A stretch of 64,000 nucleotides of DNA from Flagellimonas abyssi (GCF_019457905.1 NZ_JAHZSV010000001.1:62001-126000), one strand, 5' to 3'; counted from the stretch's first letter, positions 35,395 through 45,534 are shown. Made by a program: numbers and translations. Notes: generated from the letters alone by a model not told the origin.

Positions 35395-37080
35395 TTAATA
35401 ACCAACTGCGGTATCATCCCCACGTTTGTCCGCTCCTCCTTCAAGTTTACCATTGGGAAGCACACGGATAGCATCTACTTTTCCGATGATGGGCGTACGT
35501 TCTTCGTTGATGATGTAACCTTTGGTTTTTAGTTGTTCAATCAGCTCTTCGGAGAATCCTTCTGGTTCAAAAATTACCATATCGGGCAACCATTGGTGAT
35601 GGAAACGAGGGGCATTAACGGCTTCTTGCATGCTCAAATTGAACTCATACACGTTTAAGATGGTCTGTGCTACGGCCGTGATAATGGTAGAACCTCCGGG
35701 GGTTCCTACGACCATGTAAAGTTTACCGTCTTTTTCAACAATTGTAGGCGTCATGCTGCTCAACATGCGTTTTTCAGGTTCAATGCTATTTGCCTCGGCA
35801 CCGATAAGCCCAAACATGTTCGGGACTCCGGGTTTGGCACTAAAATCGTCCATTTCATTATTCAAAAAAATGCCCAACTCTTCGCAGAACAACTTGGAGC
35901 CATAACCGCCATTTAAGGTAGATGTTACAGAAACGGCATTGCCTTCACCATCCACTATGGAAAAATGCGTGGTCTGGTCGCTTTCGATAACTTCCACTTC
36001 GCCATGGCTTACCTCCGATGACAAGGTGGCCTTGTCAAATGAGAAATTACCCATTCTATCTTGCAGGTAATCATCACTCAAAAGTACATTGTACGGTATC
36101 TCCACAAAATCGGGATCTCCCAAGAAGAAGTTTCTATCAGCGTAGGCTCTTCGGGATGCTTCGGTGAACAATTGAATGGTTTTTGCGGAATTGTGTCCAA
36201 ATTTGGACACATTATAGGGCTCCATCATTTTAAATATTTGATTGATGGTAACTCCACCGCTACTGGGTGGACTCATGGAAATCACCTTAATATCCTTATA
36301 ACTAAAAACAATGGGGTCTCTCCAAACGGCTTCGTATTTTTCAAGATCTTCTGTGGTGATCAGACCTCCTTTTTCCTGCACAAACGAAGCTAGTTTTTCT
36401 GCCACTTCGCCTTTATAGAAACCATCACGCCCTTCTTCCATTATTTTTTGGAGCGTTTTGGCGTAGTTTGGATATTTTATGGTGTCACCCGCGGCAAATG
36501 GCCCTGCGAATTTGGTGCTGTCACCATTGGCCTCGATAAATCGCTCCCGAGTTCCCTTCAATCTGTCCGCCTGCTTCTTGGTAACTACGACTCCTTTATT
36601 GGCAAGTGCGATAATAGGTTCAATGATTTCTTTTAATGGTAGTTTTCCGAACTTTTTGTGTACTTCCAATACCCCGGCAACAGTCCCGGGAACTCCCACA
36701 GCTGTTCCGCCCGAAGTGCTTAAACCTGGGATCACATTGCCCAATGAGTCCAAATACATGTCCTTATGGGCGGCAAGTGGTGCTTTTTCGCGATAATCGA
36801 TTCCGCCGACCTCGCCGTTGCTTTTTCGATAGACCATAAATCCGCCGCCGCCAACACTTCCTGCAAAAGGGTAGGCAATAACCAATGTCAATTCTGTTGC
36901 GACCATGGCATCAAAGGCATTTCCGCCCTTTTTCATAATGTCGACCGCAAGTTGTGACGCTTCTTTTCGGGCAGAGACGACCATGGCCTTTTCAGCGACC
37001 AGCCCCGTAGGTTCTGCAGGCTGTTGCTTACAATTGATCAATAAGATAAGGAAGGGCAGTAAGAGTATCAGTCTTCGCAT
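35395..37080 (-). CDS. ggt: gamma-glutamyltransferase lipoprotein
   Basis: A 561-residue Ntn-hydrolase that transfers or hydrolyses gamma-glutamyl groups. The signal peptide ends in the lipobox LINC (Cys17), so the enzyme is probably anchored in an envelope membrane facing the periplasm. The autoprocessing threonine is in [24 protein letters not shown], with the small-subunit GGYGSK and the lid region following. The oxyanion glycines are in [11 protein letters not shown]. Its start overlaps the acpH stop by 13 bp and it ends 10 bp before the ATP-grasp gene, so these are one operon. Confidence 0.95.
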   Translation of the reverse strand: MRRLILLLPFLILLINCKQQPAEPTGLVAEKAMVVSARKEASQLAVDIMKKGGNAFDAMVATELTLVIAYPFAGSVGGGGFMVYRKSNGEVGGIDYREKAPLAAHKDMYLDSLGNVIPGLSTSGGTAVGVPGTVAGVLEVHKKFGKLPLKEIIEPIIALANKGVVVTKKQADRLKGTRERFIEANGDSTKFAGPFAAGDTIKYPNYAKTLQKIMEEGRDGFYKGEVAEKLASFVQEKGGLITTEDLEKYEAVWRDPIVFSYKDIKVISMSPPSSGGVTINQIFKMMEPYNVSKFGHNSAKTIQLFTEASRRAYADRNFFLGDPDFVEIPYNVLLSDDYLQDRMGNFSFDKATLSSEVSHGEVEVIESDQTTHFSIVDGEGNAVSVTSTLNGGYGSKLFCEELGIFLNNEMDDFSAKPGVPNMFGLIGAEANSIEPEKRMLSSMTPTIVEKDGKLYMVVGTPGGSTIITAVAQTILNVYEFNLSMQEAVNAPRFHHQWLPDMVIFEPEGFSEELIEQLKTKGYIINEERTPIIGKVDAIRVLPNGKLEGGADKRGDDTAVGY

Positions 37081-37661
37081 AGGGAAATAAATTTTTGGTT
37101 GGAAAAAGTCATCAATTCTTCAAAAAACGATGTGAACTCGTTTTCAAATTCTGTATAGTGTTCTTCGAGGTCCAAAATGGCAAAATTCATTCTGGACCTA
37201 TTTTTTGTTCTTCGGTTCATGCCGTTGAGAACACGGTCGATTCCCGCTAGATTGGCGTAGTTGAGCAGCCAATTATCGGCCATCATATAGGGCATCATCC
37301 GTTTGGTGGCAATGGGGAGAATATCGTAATTATCCTCTAAAAGATCATAGAAGTTTTCTACATATTCATCCAAAGGCACATCTGAATAATCGGTCCAATT
37401 TTTGGCCAAAAAATGATCGTAATAAATATCTACGATCACACGGCTATAATGACTGTAGTTTTTGTGTAGGCGTTTGCTGCTTTGTCTTGCCGTGGGGTGT
37501 GCATCGGTAAATGTGTCAATTTCTCTGTGGAGAAGAATGCCTTTTTGTATTCTATCGGGCAAATGCTTGTATTTGTTACCGCGTATATGGTCGGCAAAGA
37601 AATTGCCCAAAGTGATTTCCTCATCACCAAAAGATAGATAAATGTGAGCTAAGAAGTTCAT
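37068..37661 (-). CDS. acyl carrier protein phosphodiesterase
   Basis: A 197-residue AcpH-type hydrolase that removes 4'-phosphopantetheine from holo-ACP. Motifs are [44 protein letters not shown] and [15 protein letters not shown], which contain the metal-binding His and Asp residues of this HD-like family. It is the first gene of the leftward operon with ggt, overlapping it by 13 bp, and is divergent from glmM. Confidence 0.9.
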   Translation of the reverse strand: MNFLAHIYLSFGDEEITLGNFFADHIRGNKYKHLPDRIQKGILLHREIDTFTDAHPTARQSSKRLHKNYSHYSRVIVDIYYDHFLAKNWTDYSDVPLDEYVENFYDLLEDNYDILPIATKRMMPYMMADNWLLNYANLAGIDRVLNGMNRRTKNRSRMNFAILDLEEHYTEFENEFTSFFEELMTFSNQKFISLCED

Positions 37662-37724
37662 CGGGGCAAAGTCCTTTTCTGTCGAAATTTACAAATTCAA
37701 AACATGGAATCGACCAAGCCCAGT

Positions 37725-37732
37725 TATATTTG
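37725..37732 (+). promoter_or_regulatory. -7 element TATATTTG of glmM
   Basis: An exact TAnnTTTG match 20 bp before the glmM ATG. No good -33 TTG is seen upstream. Confidence 0.45.
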
Positions 37733-37752
37733 CAAAAACTTTTTTAACAATT

Positions 37753-39141
37753 ATGACACTGATCAAATCAATTTCTGGAATACGAGGCACTATTGGAGGC
37801 CAAACTAATGACAACTTAACACCTGTTGATGCGGTTAAATTTGCAGCGGCTTATGGTACATGGTTAAAATCATATTCCGGCACGGATAATTTGAAAGTCG
37901 TGATTGGACGTGACGCTAGATTATCTGGAGAGATGATCCAAAACTTGGTGGTCTCTACCTTGGTTGGTCTTGGAATCGATGTGATTGATTTAGGATTGTC
38001 CACCACACCGACCGTAGAAATAGCGGTTCCTTTGGAAAAAGCAGATGGCGGTATCATTCTGACCGCCAGTCACAACCCTAAGCAGTGGAATGCACTTAAA
38101 TTGCTGAATGAAAAAGGTGAGTTTTTGGATGCGGAGCAAGGTGCCAAGATTTTGGCCTTGGCCGAGAAAGAGGATTTTGAGTTTGCCGAAGTAGATGACC
38201 TAGGTGAGATCATTACAAATGATTCCTATATCGATATCCACATTGATGAAGTCTTGGAATTGCCCTTGGTGGATGCCGAAACCATTAAAAAAGCTGGGTT
38301 TAAAGTGGTTGTTGATGGGGTAAACTCCACAGGGGGCATTGCCATTCCCAAATTGCTTGAAGAATTGGGGGTGGAAGTCGTAAAACTCTACTGTGACCCA
38401 ACGGGACATTTTCCACACAATCCGGAACCTTTAAAGGAGCATTTGGGCGACATCTGTAAAAAAGTTGTGGAGGAGAAGGCTGATTTTGGTATTGTGGTCG
38501 ACCCCGATGTGGACCGCTTGGCATTCATTAGCAATAAGGGTGAAATGTTCGGTGAAGAATATACTTTGGTGGCCTGTGCCGATTATGTCCTGTCCAAAAC
38601 CAAGGGAAATACAGTCTCCAATCTATCATCTTCAAGAGCATTGCGAGATGTTACCGAAAAACACGGTGGAACTTATGAAGCTGCAGCGGTTGGAGAGGTG
38701 AATGTTGTCACCAAAATGAAGGCAAACAATGCCATAATCGGCGGTGAGGGTAACGGTGGAATCATTTATCCAGAAAGTCATTATGGACGTGATGCATTGG
38801 TCGGAACGGCCTTGTTCTTAATGTTGATGGCGGAGCGTGGAGGAACGGTTGCCGAGCTACGTGCCAGCTACCCAAGCTACTTTATGAGCAAAAAGAAAAT
38901 CGAGCTCACCCCTGATTTGGATGTTGATGCCCTTTTGGAAGCTATGCACAACAAATATAAAGATGAAGAAGTGTCCACAATTGATGGAGTGAAGATTGAT
39001 TTCCCTGAAAACTGGGTGCACCTGAGAAAATCTAATACAGAGCCCATTATTCGAATATACACCGAGGCTAAATCTCAGAAAAAAGCCGATGATTTGGCGG
39101 ATAGAATCATACGTGAAATCAAAGAAGTAGCGGGACTTTAA
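37753..39141 (+). CDS. glmM: phosphoglucosamine mutase
   Basis: A 462-residue alpha-D-phosphohexomutase that converts glucosamine 6-phosphate to glucosamine 1-phosphate for peptidoglycan and LPS synthesis. The phosphoserine loop is ILTASHNPKQWNALK, the metal-binding loop VDPDVDRLAF, the sugar-binding loop GGEGNGGIIYP, and the C-terminal phosphate-binding loop RKSNTEPIIRIYTEA. Many Bacteroidota have a single GlmM-like mutase of this kind; phosphomannomutase activity cannot be excluded. It overlaps the convergent acyltransferase gene by 4 bp. Confidence 0.9.
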   Translation: MTLIKSISGIRGTIGGQTNDNLTPVDAVKFAAAYGTWLKSYSGTDNLKVVIGRDARLSGEMIQNLVVSTLVGLGIDVIDLGLSTTPTVEIAVPLEKADGGIILTASHNPKQWNALKLLNEKGEFLDAEQGAKILALAEKEDFEFAEVDDLGEIITNDSYIDIHIDEVLELPLVDAETIKKAGFKVVVDGVNSTGGIAIPKLLEELGVEVVKLYCDPTGHFPHNPEPLKEHLGDICKKVVEEKADFGIVVDPDVDRLAFISNKGEMFGEEYTLVACADYVLSKTKGNTVSNLSSSRALRDVTEKHGGTYEAAAVGEVNVVTKMKANNAIIGGEGNGGIIYPESHYGRDALVGTALFLMLMAERGGTVAELRASYPSYFMSKKKIELTPDLDVDALLEAMHNKYKDEEVSTIDGVKIDFPENWVHLRKSNTEPIIRIYTEAKSQKKADDLADRIIREIKEVAGL

Positions 39142-40055
39142 GCGTTACTTGCTTCTGCTGGTTCTTGTTGAAACTCTTTTGGAACTTTATCCTTGTGTTT
39201 CCAGCGTTTGTGCGTCCAAAAATAATATTCGGGAGCTTCCCTGATGGATTTTTCCGTTTCCCGCAAAAAGGCATCCGTAATTCCGTAGTCAGGAACTTCG
39301 GTTGGGTTTTCGGTAAGTATTTTAAAGGTGCCTTGGTAATAGCCCCTCCGTAGTTTCTTTACCTTGAGGTACACGGGGATTATGTCGTTGTTTTTACAAA
39401 TTTCCTCGCCCCCGACATGGGCCGGAACCACTATCCCCATAAAATCGGTCCAATATTTGGCCCTGCTTACCATGGGCGATTGGTCACTTATAATGCCCAC
39501 CATCAACAACTCTTTGCTTTCTTTGGCCGCCTCCAGGATTTTTCTGGACTCCCTTGTGGAGATTAGTTCAGTATTGTATTTACCGCGGATGTCCCTTACT
39601 AACTTATCAAAATATTTATTTTCCACTTTTTGATATATACCGTATCCTTTGGATATAATTTGAAGGTTTAAGGACAACACCCATTCCCAACTGGCATAGT
39701 GGGGGAGCATCAGCATGGTATTGATGCCTTTTTTTTCCAGTCCATTGAGCATTTCCATGTTGGTTACGGTAAACCTTTCTTGGATTTCTTTTTTGCTCAT
39801 GCCCATGGTCTTCATCATCTCTAAAAAGATGTCGCACATGTGCCTGAAGAATTTTTTTTCTATCAATAATCGCTCTTCCTTGGTTTTTTCGGGAAAAACG
39901 AGGGCCAAGTTATTCCGTACTACTTTTTTACGGTATCCGATGATATGGTACAAAAGCACATAAACACCATCCGAAATAAAATAAATGACTTTAAAGGGAA
40001 GTCTGGAAATCAACCAGAGCAATGGATAAACAAGGATATAAACTACCAGCTGCAT
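39138..40055 (-). CDS. lysophospholipid / lipid A acyltransferase family protein
   Basis: A 305-residue LpxL/HtrB-type acyltransferase with an N-terminal membrane helix (LVVYILVYPLLWLISRL). The catalytic HX4E/D motif is HYASWEW, followed by YQKVENKYFDKLVRDIRGKY and the later ISDQSPM and VPAHVGGEEIC blocks. It probably adds a secondary acyl chain to lipid A on the inner face of the inner membrane. Its -7 element is one half of a palindrome shared with the rhomboid promoter. Confidence 0.92.
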   Translation of the reverse strand: MQLVVYILVYPLLWLISRLPFKVIYFISDGVYVLLYHIIGYRKKVVRNNLALVFPEKTKEERLLIEKKFFRHMCDIFLEMMKTMGMSKKEIQERFTVTNMEMLNGLEKKGINTMLMLPHYASWEWVLSLNLQIISKGYGIYQKVENKYFDKLVRDIRGKYNTELISTRESRKILEAAKESKELLMVGIISDQSPMVSRAKYWTDFMGIVVPAHVGGEEICKNNDIIPVYLKVKKLRRGYYQGTFKILTENPTEVPDYGITDAFLRETEKSIREAPEYYFWTHKRWKHKDKVPKEFQQEPAEASNA

Positions 40056-40071
40056 AGACTATTCTTGTCTG

Positions 40072-40089
40072 CAAATATAGCTATATTTG
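40072..40089. promoter_or_regulatory. back-to-back -7 elements forming an 18-bp palindrome
   Basis: CAAATATAGCTATATTTG is a perfect palindrome. Read leftwards, 40072-40079 is TATATTTG for the acyltransferase gene (ATG 40055). Read rightwards, 40082-40089 is TATATTTG for the rhomboid gene (ATG 40109). The two promoters cannot both be occupied by polymerase at once. Confidence 0.6.
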
Positions 40090-40108
40090 AACCCAAACCT
40101 TTATTTAC

Positions 40109-40759
40109 ATGCTCAATTTACATATCGCTACCATTGCTATTATGGCCGCCAATGTTCTGGTTTCCCTTCGCGGATTCAACAATAACATATTTTTTGATAG
40201 ATATAAATTCAGTATCAGTGCCATACAAGCGGGGCAAAAGGAACGAATGTTGACTTCTGGTTTTTTACATGTTGATATTTCGCATTTGTTTTTGAACATG
40301 TTTACCCTATACTTTTTCGCTCCTGTGGTGATAAGTTGGTTCGGTTCCATAAAATTTTTGATTATTTATTTGGTGAGTTTGATAGCAGGAAGTCTCTTGG
40401 CCCTTGTTTTTCATAAAGATGAGCCATATTACAGCGCTGTGGGCGCCAGTGGGGCAGTAATGGGCGTTCTCTATGCCGCGATATTGTTGAATCCGGATAT
40501 GCAATTAGGTATTATGTTTATCCCGATTCCGTTACCTGCCTACGTATTGGGTATAGCCTATTTATTGTATTCCATTTGGGGCATGAAGAGTAGAATGGGC
40601 AATATCGGTCATACGGCTCACTTTGGCGGTGCCATTGGCGGGTACGCTACCACACTATTGTTTATGCCAGGGTTGTTTGTAACGGATACTTTGATTGTGA
40701 TTTTGCTCGCCATTCCTATAATCGTTCTTTTTGTGTTGGATAAAATGGGCAAGATATAG
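40109..40759 (+). CDS. rhomboid family intramembrane serine protease
   Basis: A 216-residue six-helix rhomboid. The catalytic serine is in GASGAVMGVLYA and the histidine in IGHTAHFGGAIGGY; FLHVDISHLFLNMFTLYFF is the conserved HxxxN segment. There are no extra domains. It is an active-site-intact intramembrane protease with unknown substrates. It is divergent from the acyltransferase gene and followed by a bidirectional terminator. Confidence 0.95.
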   Translation: MLNLHIATIAIMAANVLVSLRGFNNNIFFDRYKFSISAIQAGQKERMLTSGFLHVDISHLFLNMFTLYFFAPVVISWFGSIKFLIIYLVSLIAGSLLALVFHKDEPYYSAVGASGAVMGVLYAAILLNPDMQLGIMFIPIPLPAYVLGIAYLLYSIWGMKSRMGNIGHTAHFGGAIGGYATTLLFMPGLFVTDTLIVILLAIPIIVLFVLDKMGKI

Positions 40760-40770
40760 CGTAATAAAAA

Positions 40771-40795
40771 AAGGCCTTGAAACCATCAAGACCTT
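40771..40795. terminator. intrinsic terminator, convergent
   Basis: AAGGCCTTGA (40771-40780) pairs with TCAAGACCTT (40786-40795) with one mismatch, flanked by an A-run and T-rich sequence. It lies between rhomboid (+) and the TlpA gene (-). Confidence 0.75.
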
Positions 40796-40820
40796 CTTTC
40801 ATTAAAATATATTTTACTGT

Positions 40821-41942
40821 TTAGCTCTTTCCAAGTATTTCGGCTACTTTTTCTTCCAGAGCAGGTCCTCTTAAATCCCGAGCTACGATAACACCGTTCT
40901 CATCCAATAAGAATGCTGCAGGTATAGCGTTGATATTGTACAGGCGAGCAATCGGGTCTTGGAAACGTTGTAGATTGGAAATATGGTTCCACTCCAACCC
41001 ATCTGAAGCAATGGCATTTTTCCAAAGGTCTTCTTTGTTGTCCAAAGAAACGCCCAATACATCAAAACCTTTATCGTGGTATTTTTTGTAAACCGATACA
41101 ATGTTCGGATTTTCAGCACGACAAGGTCTGCACCAACCGGCCCAAAAATCCACCAAGGTAAGTTTAGCCTTACTGGTCACATCACTGAGCGCCAAAACAT
41201 CGCCAGATGGGGTAGGGGCCGAGAAATCTGGGGCAACTGCACCGATTTCGGTCGACTTTAAATTTTCAAGCTGTTCCGCAATTTTCTTCGCTGGCTCTGT
41301 TTGCTTCATTTCAGGGCTAAGACCCTCAAACATTGATTTGATTTCATCAACAGGTACTGCTTTTGTGGCTAAAAGGTTGCCAATAACCAATACGGAAACA
41401 AAAGCATTTGGATTATTTTTCGCAAAATCGATATTAAAGTTTTTCGCATCTTCTTGGAACTCGATAAACTCCTCACGCAATGCAGTCACCGTGGCCGTAT
41501 CTTGTTGCTGGGCTGCCACTCGCATATCGTTTTGCATAGATCTTGCACGTTCGGACAGTTTTCGTGATTCTTCTAAAAAGTCCATGAACAATTCATTTTG
41601 TTCTGTACCCTTTAGTTTAGCATACTCAATGCTATCTTTCGGAAACTCTACTTCTATGGTACCGTTTTCCAGAATTACAGGTACGTTTCCTCGAACTTTA
41701 TCCACAAATAGGTAGTGCATTTTAGGACCGGACTGATTTCCGCTGAAACTAAACAGTCCATTCTCTACCGTAGTAGTATCAATATCAATCAATTGATTGA
41801 TGGAATCTGTGGTCTTCAAAAATATTTTTGTTCCATTTTCGGGCTCTCCGGTAATGGTTCCGCTCAATGTGTATCCTTTAGGGTCTGAATTACATGATGA
41901 TAAAAACAAAACTCCCAAGGTTATTGCTAAAAGTCTTTTCAT
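40821..41942 (-). CDS. DUF4369-TlpA thioredoxin lipoprotein
   Basis: A 373-residue lipoprotein (lipobox LSSC, Cys17). Residues ~20-135 form a DUF4369-type beta domain (YTLSGTITGEPENGTKIFLKTTD). The C-terminal ~145 residues are a TlpA/AhpC-TSA thioredoxin fold with the active site WCRPC in VDFWAGWCRPCRAENP and the cis-proline region NAIPAAFLLDENG. These envelope thiol-disulfide reductases are abundant in Bacteroidota and probably reduce periplasmic or surface proteins. The gene stands alone. Confidence 0.94.
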   Translation of the reverse strand: MKRLLAITLGVLFLSSCNSDPKGYTLSGTITGEPENGTKIFLKTTDSINQLIDIDTTTVENGLFSFSGNQSGPKMHYLFVDKVRGNVPVILENGTIEVEFPKDSIEYAKLKGTEQNELFMDFLEESRKLSERARSMQNDMRVAAQQQDTATVTALREEFIEFQEDAKNFNIDFAKNNPNAFVSVLVIGNLLATKAVPVDEIKSMFEGLSPEMKQTEPAKKIAEQLENLKSTEIGAVAPDFSAPTPSGDVLALSDVTSKAKLTLVDFWAGWCRPCRAENPNIVSVYKKYHDKGFDVLGVSLDNKEDLWKNAIASDGLEWNHISNLQRFQDPIARLYNINAIPAAFLLDENGVIVARDLRGPALEEKVAEILGKS

Positions 41943-41985
41943 TTCAGAATGTTTAAGTTGCTAAGGTATTCAATGTTTATGGCAT

Positions 41986-42021
41986 AAAAAAACCCTTGAC
42001 TTTTATTGGCCAAGGGTTTTT
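41986..42021 (-). terminator. intrinsic terminator of the small barrel gene
   Basis: The A-rich arm ending AACCCTTG and the arm CAAGGGTTTTT (42011-42021) form a stem with a short loop, just downstream of the stop at 42038 on the minus strand. The T-tract is present in that orientation. Confidence 0.75.
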
Positions 42022-42037
42022 ACATATATGTGCTCTA

Positions 42038-42529
42038 CTAGAATTGGTATCTAATACCTAGCGCAATGTCAAAATCAAAATCATTATCGAAGCCATCATA
42101 GCCTACAAGCCCGACTTCCGGTCTAAAGTCCAATGATAACAGTAAAGGGATATTGAAATTGTATTCAATACCAATATCACCGGCCCCGAAAATGAATAGT
42201 CCTTCATCGTCGTCAAAAATGGGATCTTCAAAGTCAACGCTTCCCAATCCACCACCGGCACCAACGTACCAGTTAAAATTGCCGTCTAAAGGAAATACCC
42301 ATTGGTAAAGTCCGGCAAGTTTAAAAGCATCAAAATGGCGGCTGTCCCTCCAGCCAAGGTCAACTTCTAACCTGTTATTGGCTCCAAGGGCATTTTGGTA
42401 CGAAATTTCGGCCCCAAAGCCATCGCTGTCTCCCAATCGTAGCCCCAAGGCATGTTCGGAAATACTTTGAGCGCTTACGCTAGCTGTTGTAAATAACATA
42501 ACAGCGGCAAATAATGTGGTAATCTTCAT
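42038..42529 (-). CDS. small outer-membrane beta-barrel protein
   Basis: A 163-residue exported protein with signal peptide MKITTLFAAVMLFTTASVSAQ and about eight short amphipathic strands ending in IALGIRYQF, whose terminal Phe is typical of outer-membrane barrels. It belongs to the general 'porin family/outer membrane insertion' type without a specific match. The frame is open to 42694, but the ATG at 42529 starts the signal peptide. It has its own terminator. Function is unknown. Confidence 0.82.
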   Translation of the reverse strand: MKITTLFAAVMLFTTASVSAQSISEHALGLRLGDSDGFGAEISYQNALGANNRLEVDLGWRDSRHFDAFKLAGLYQWVFPLDGNFNWYVGAGGGLGSVDFEDPIFDDDEGLFIFGAGDIGIEYNFNIPLLLSLDFRPEVGLVGYDGFDNDFDFDIALGIRYQF

Positions 42530-42618
42530 GAGTTTCTCTTTTAAGTTAAAAATTAGAGATAGTTTTGTGTTAGATTTACGTTTGAAAAACCGTTTTAGTT
42601 CCCAAAAAGTATTCCAAA

Positions 42619-45534
42619 TTGAATAAAAATTTGTTAAAAGACCTTTCTGAACATCTGAAAGGTGAGTTGTTGTTCGATGATTTGAGTAAGGCAATCTACG
42701 CTACGGATGCTTCGGTATATCGTAAGTTGCCAACAGCCGTTGCATATCCAAAAAACACTGATGACCTTAAAACTTTGCTTGCTTTCGCAACCAAAAATAA
42801 GGTAGGTCTTATACCTCGTACTGCGGGAACTTCTTTGGCCGGACAATGTGTGGGCGAAGGTATTGTGGTGGATGTTAGCCGACATTTTACCAAGATCATC
42901 AGTTTGGACAAGGATAAAAAACAGGTTACCGTTCAGCCTGGGGTGGTCCGCGATGAGCTCAATCAGTATTTAAAACCATTCGGTCTCTTTTTTGGACCCA
43001 ATACCTCTACCTCCAATAGATGCATGATAGGGGGTATGGTCGGGAACAATTCATCGGGAACCACATCCATACAATATGGTGTGACCCGGGATAAAGTATT
43101 GTCCATGCAATGTGTGCTGTCCGATGGCAGTGATGCATTCTTCTCCGATATTTCCAAAGAGGAGTTTGAAAAGAAAAAAGAAGGCAGTTCCTTGGAAGCT
43201 ACCATTTATAGGAAACTGTACGAAGAGCTTTCGGACCCGGAAACACAGAATAAGATTCATGAAGAATTTCCAAAGCCAAGTATTCACAGGCGAAACACGG
43301 GCTATGCGGTGGATGAGCTGCTCAACAACTCCATTTTTGGAGAAAATGAAGCGGATTTTAACTTGTGCAAGCTGTTGTCCGGTAGTGAGGGCACATTGGC
43401 TTTTACTACGGAAATAACGCTACAGTTGGATGATTTACCGCCACCCTTCGCGGCAATGGTTGCCACGCACTACAAAACTTTGGAAGATTGCTTGACCGAT
43501 GTTGCTCCAGTAATGCAGCATAGCCTGCATTTGTGCGAGATGATGGATAAGGTGATTTTGGATTGCACCAAAAATAACCGTGCCCAGCTGGCCAACCGTT
43601 TTTTTGTAGAGGGAGATCCTGCCGGAATTTTGATGTTGGAGGTGAAAGCAAATTCCAAAAAAAACCTGGAAAGACAACTTGAATCACTCCTCAAGACCAT
43701 TGAAGTATCAGGGTTAAGCTATGCCAATCCAATTTTGTATGGTGAGGACATCAACAAAGCTATTGAATTGAGAAAAGCCGGCCTTGGTCTTTTAGGCAAC
43801 ATGGTCGGCGATAAAAAGGCAGTGGCCTGTATCGAAGATACCGCTGTAGCCCTGGAAGATTTAAAGGACTTTATTGCGGAGTTCTCCCAAATTATGAAAG
43901 GATATAACCAAGATGCAGTTTACTACGCCCACGCCGGTGCAGGTGAGCTTCATTTAAGGCCCATATTGAATCTTAAGAAATCGGAAGATGTAGTGCTTTT
44001 TCGAAGCATTACCACCGATGTGGCCAAGTTGACGAAGAAGTACAACGGCAGCTTTAGCGGGGAACATGGAGATGGTATCGTTCGTGCAGAATTTATCCCA
44101 TTAATGATCGGAGAGGCGAATTATGAGCTGCTGAAAAGGGTAAAAGCCTTTTTTGACCCCAACTTGATTCTAAATCCAGGAAAAATAGTGGAAGCCTATC
44201 CCATGGATGAGTCGCTTCGCTATGAAATCGATAGAAAGGAGCCGGATGTTGAAACCGTTATGGATTTTTCGGACAGCGAAGGCATATTAAAAGCTGCTGA
44301 AAAATGTAACGGTAGTGGGGACTGTAGAAAAAGCCACCACATGAACGGAGGCATGTGCCCGAGCTACCAAGCCACTAAAGATGAAAAAGACACAACTCGT
44401 GCCCGAGCCAATGCCTTGCGCGAATTCTTGACCAATTCCGATAAAACCAATCGATTTGACCACCAAGAACTAAAATCGGCATTCGACCTGTGTTTGAGCT
44501 GCAAGGCCTGTGCCAGTGAATGTCCCAGTAATGTGGACGTATCCGCTTTAAAAGCTGAATTCCTATATAATTATCAGGAGGCGAACGGATACAGCTTGCG
44601 AAGTAAATTGTTTGCTCATAATACACAGCTCAATGCTATGGGTAGCAAAGTGGCCGGTATCACCAATTGGATGTACGAGTCCAAAACCGTGGGAGGTATG
44701 TTAAAAAAAGCGGTCGGAGTGGCCCCTGAGCGTAGTTTGCCGAAGGTGGGACGTTTCAATTTTGAAGAGCATCTTAAAGATAACCTTGCGAAGCAAAAGG
44801 GAGTTTCCAAACGACCTGTTGTTCTTTATATTGATGAATTCGTCAGGTATTTGGACATTCAGGTGGGTAAGGATGCCATTGAATTGTTATGCCGATTGGG
44901 GTATGAAGTAGAACTGTTCTATGGGGAAAGTGGCAGGACCTATCTATCCAAAGGTTTTCTGAAACAGGCCAAGAAATTGGTGGCCAAGAACATGGAGAAC
45001 CTAAAGGATATTTTAAGTTCAGGAACCCCTATTGTTGGATTGGAGCCATCGGCCATTTTATCTTTCAGGGATGAGTACCAGCGTCTTCACGATGATAAGG
45101 CACAGTTGCAAAAGTTGTCCTTACAATCATTTTTGATCGAGGAGTTTTTAGCTGGCGAGATAATTAAAGGCCATATCTCCGCTAGTAGTTTTACCGAAGA
45201 GAAAAAGACCATTAAAATACACGGGCATTGTCATCAAAAGGCATTGAGCAATCAAAAAGTAACTTTTGACATCTTAAATCTGCCCAAGAACTATACGGTA
45301 ACCATTATACCCTCCGGTTGTTGTGGTATGGCAGGTTCGTTCGGGTACGAGAAGGAACACTATGAGGTTAGTATGCAGGTGGGTGGGTTAAAACTGTTCC
45401 CTGCAGTGAAGAAGAGTTCAGAGGATACGTTGATTGCGGCAAACGGAACCAGTTGTAGGCATCAAATAAAAGATGGGACGAAAAGGGAGGCGCAACACCC
45501 GGTTTCAATCTTGAGACAGGCCCTTATCGTCTAA
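42619..45534 (+). CDS. FAD-linked oxidase with C-terminal Fe-S domain (D-lactate/2-hydroxyacid dehydrogenase type)
   Basis: A 971-residue flavoprotein. The N-terminal FAD-binding domain includes GLIPRTAGTSLAGQCVG and FGPNTSTSNRCMIGGMVGNNSSG. The FAD-oxidase C-terminal domain includes HAGAGELHLRPI and FSGEHGDGIVRAEF. Then come 4Fe-4S ligands in CNGSGDCRKSHHMNGGMCPSY and CLSCKACASECPSNVD, and a CCG domain (HGHCHQKAL, PSGCCGMAGSFGYEKEHYEVS). This arrangement matches YdiJ-like D-2-hydroxyacid dehydrogenases that feed electrons to the respiratory chain. The start is TTG at 42619. It overlaps the convergent phosphoesterase gene by 30 bp. Confidence 0.92.
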   Translation: MNKNLLKDLSEHLKGELLFDDLSKAIYATDASVYRKLPTAVAYPKNTDDLKTLLAFATKNKVGLIPRTAGTSLAGQCVGEGIVVDVSRHFTKIISLDKDKKQVTVQPGVVRDELNQYLKPFGLFFGPNTSTSNRCMIGGMVGNNSSGTTSIQYGVTRDKVLSMQCVLSDGSDAFFSDISKEEFEKKKEGSSLEATIYRKLYEELSDPETQNKIHEEFPKPSIHRRNTGYAVDELLNNSIFGENEADFNLCKLLSGSEGTLAFTTEITLQLDDLPPPFAAMVATHYKTLEDCLTDVAPVMQHSLHLCEMMDKVILDCTKNNRAQLANRFFVEGDPAGILMLEVKANSKKNLERQLESLLKTIEVSGLSYANPILYGEDINKAIELRKAGLGLLGNMVGDKKAVACIEDTAVALEDLKDFIAEFSQIMKGYNQDAVYYAHAGAGELHLRPILNLKKSEDVVLFRSITTDVAKLTKKYNGSFSGEHGDGIVRAEFIPLMIGEANYELLKRVKAFFDPNLILNPGKIVEAYPMDESLRYEIDRKEPDVETVMDFSDSEGILKAAEKCNGSGDCRKSHHMNGGMCPSYQATKDEKDTTRARANALREFLTNSDKTNRFDHQELKSAFDLCLSCKACASECPSNVDVSALKAEFLYNYQEANGYSLRSKLFAHNTQLNAMGSKVAGITNWMYESKTVGGMLKKAVGVAPERSLPKVGRFNFEEHLKDNLAKQKGVSKRPVVLYIDEFVRYLDIQVGKDAIELLCRLGYEVELFYGESGRTYLSKGFLKQAKKLVAKNMENLKDILSSGTPIVGLEPSAILSFRDEYQRLHDDKAQLQKLSLQSFLIEEFLAGEIIKGHISASSFTEEKKTIKIHGHCHQKALSNQKVTFDILNLPKNYTVTIIPSGCCGMAGSFGYEKEHYEVSMQVGGLKLFPAVKKSSEDTLIAANGTSCRHQIKDGTKREAQHPVSILRQALIV

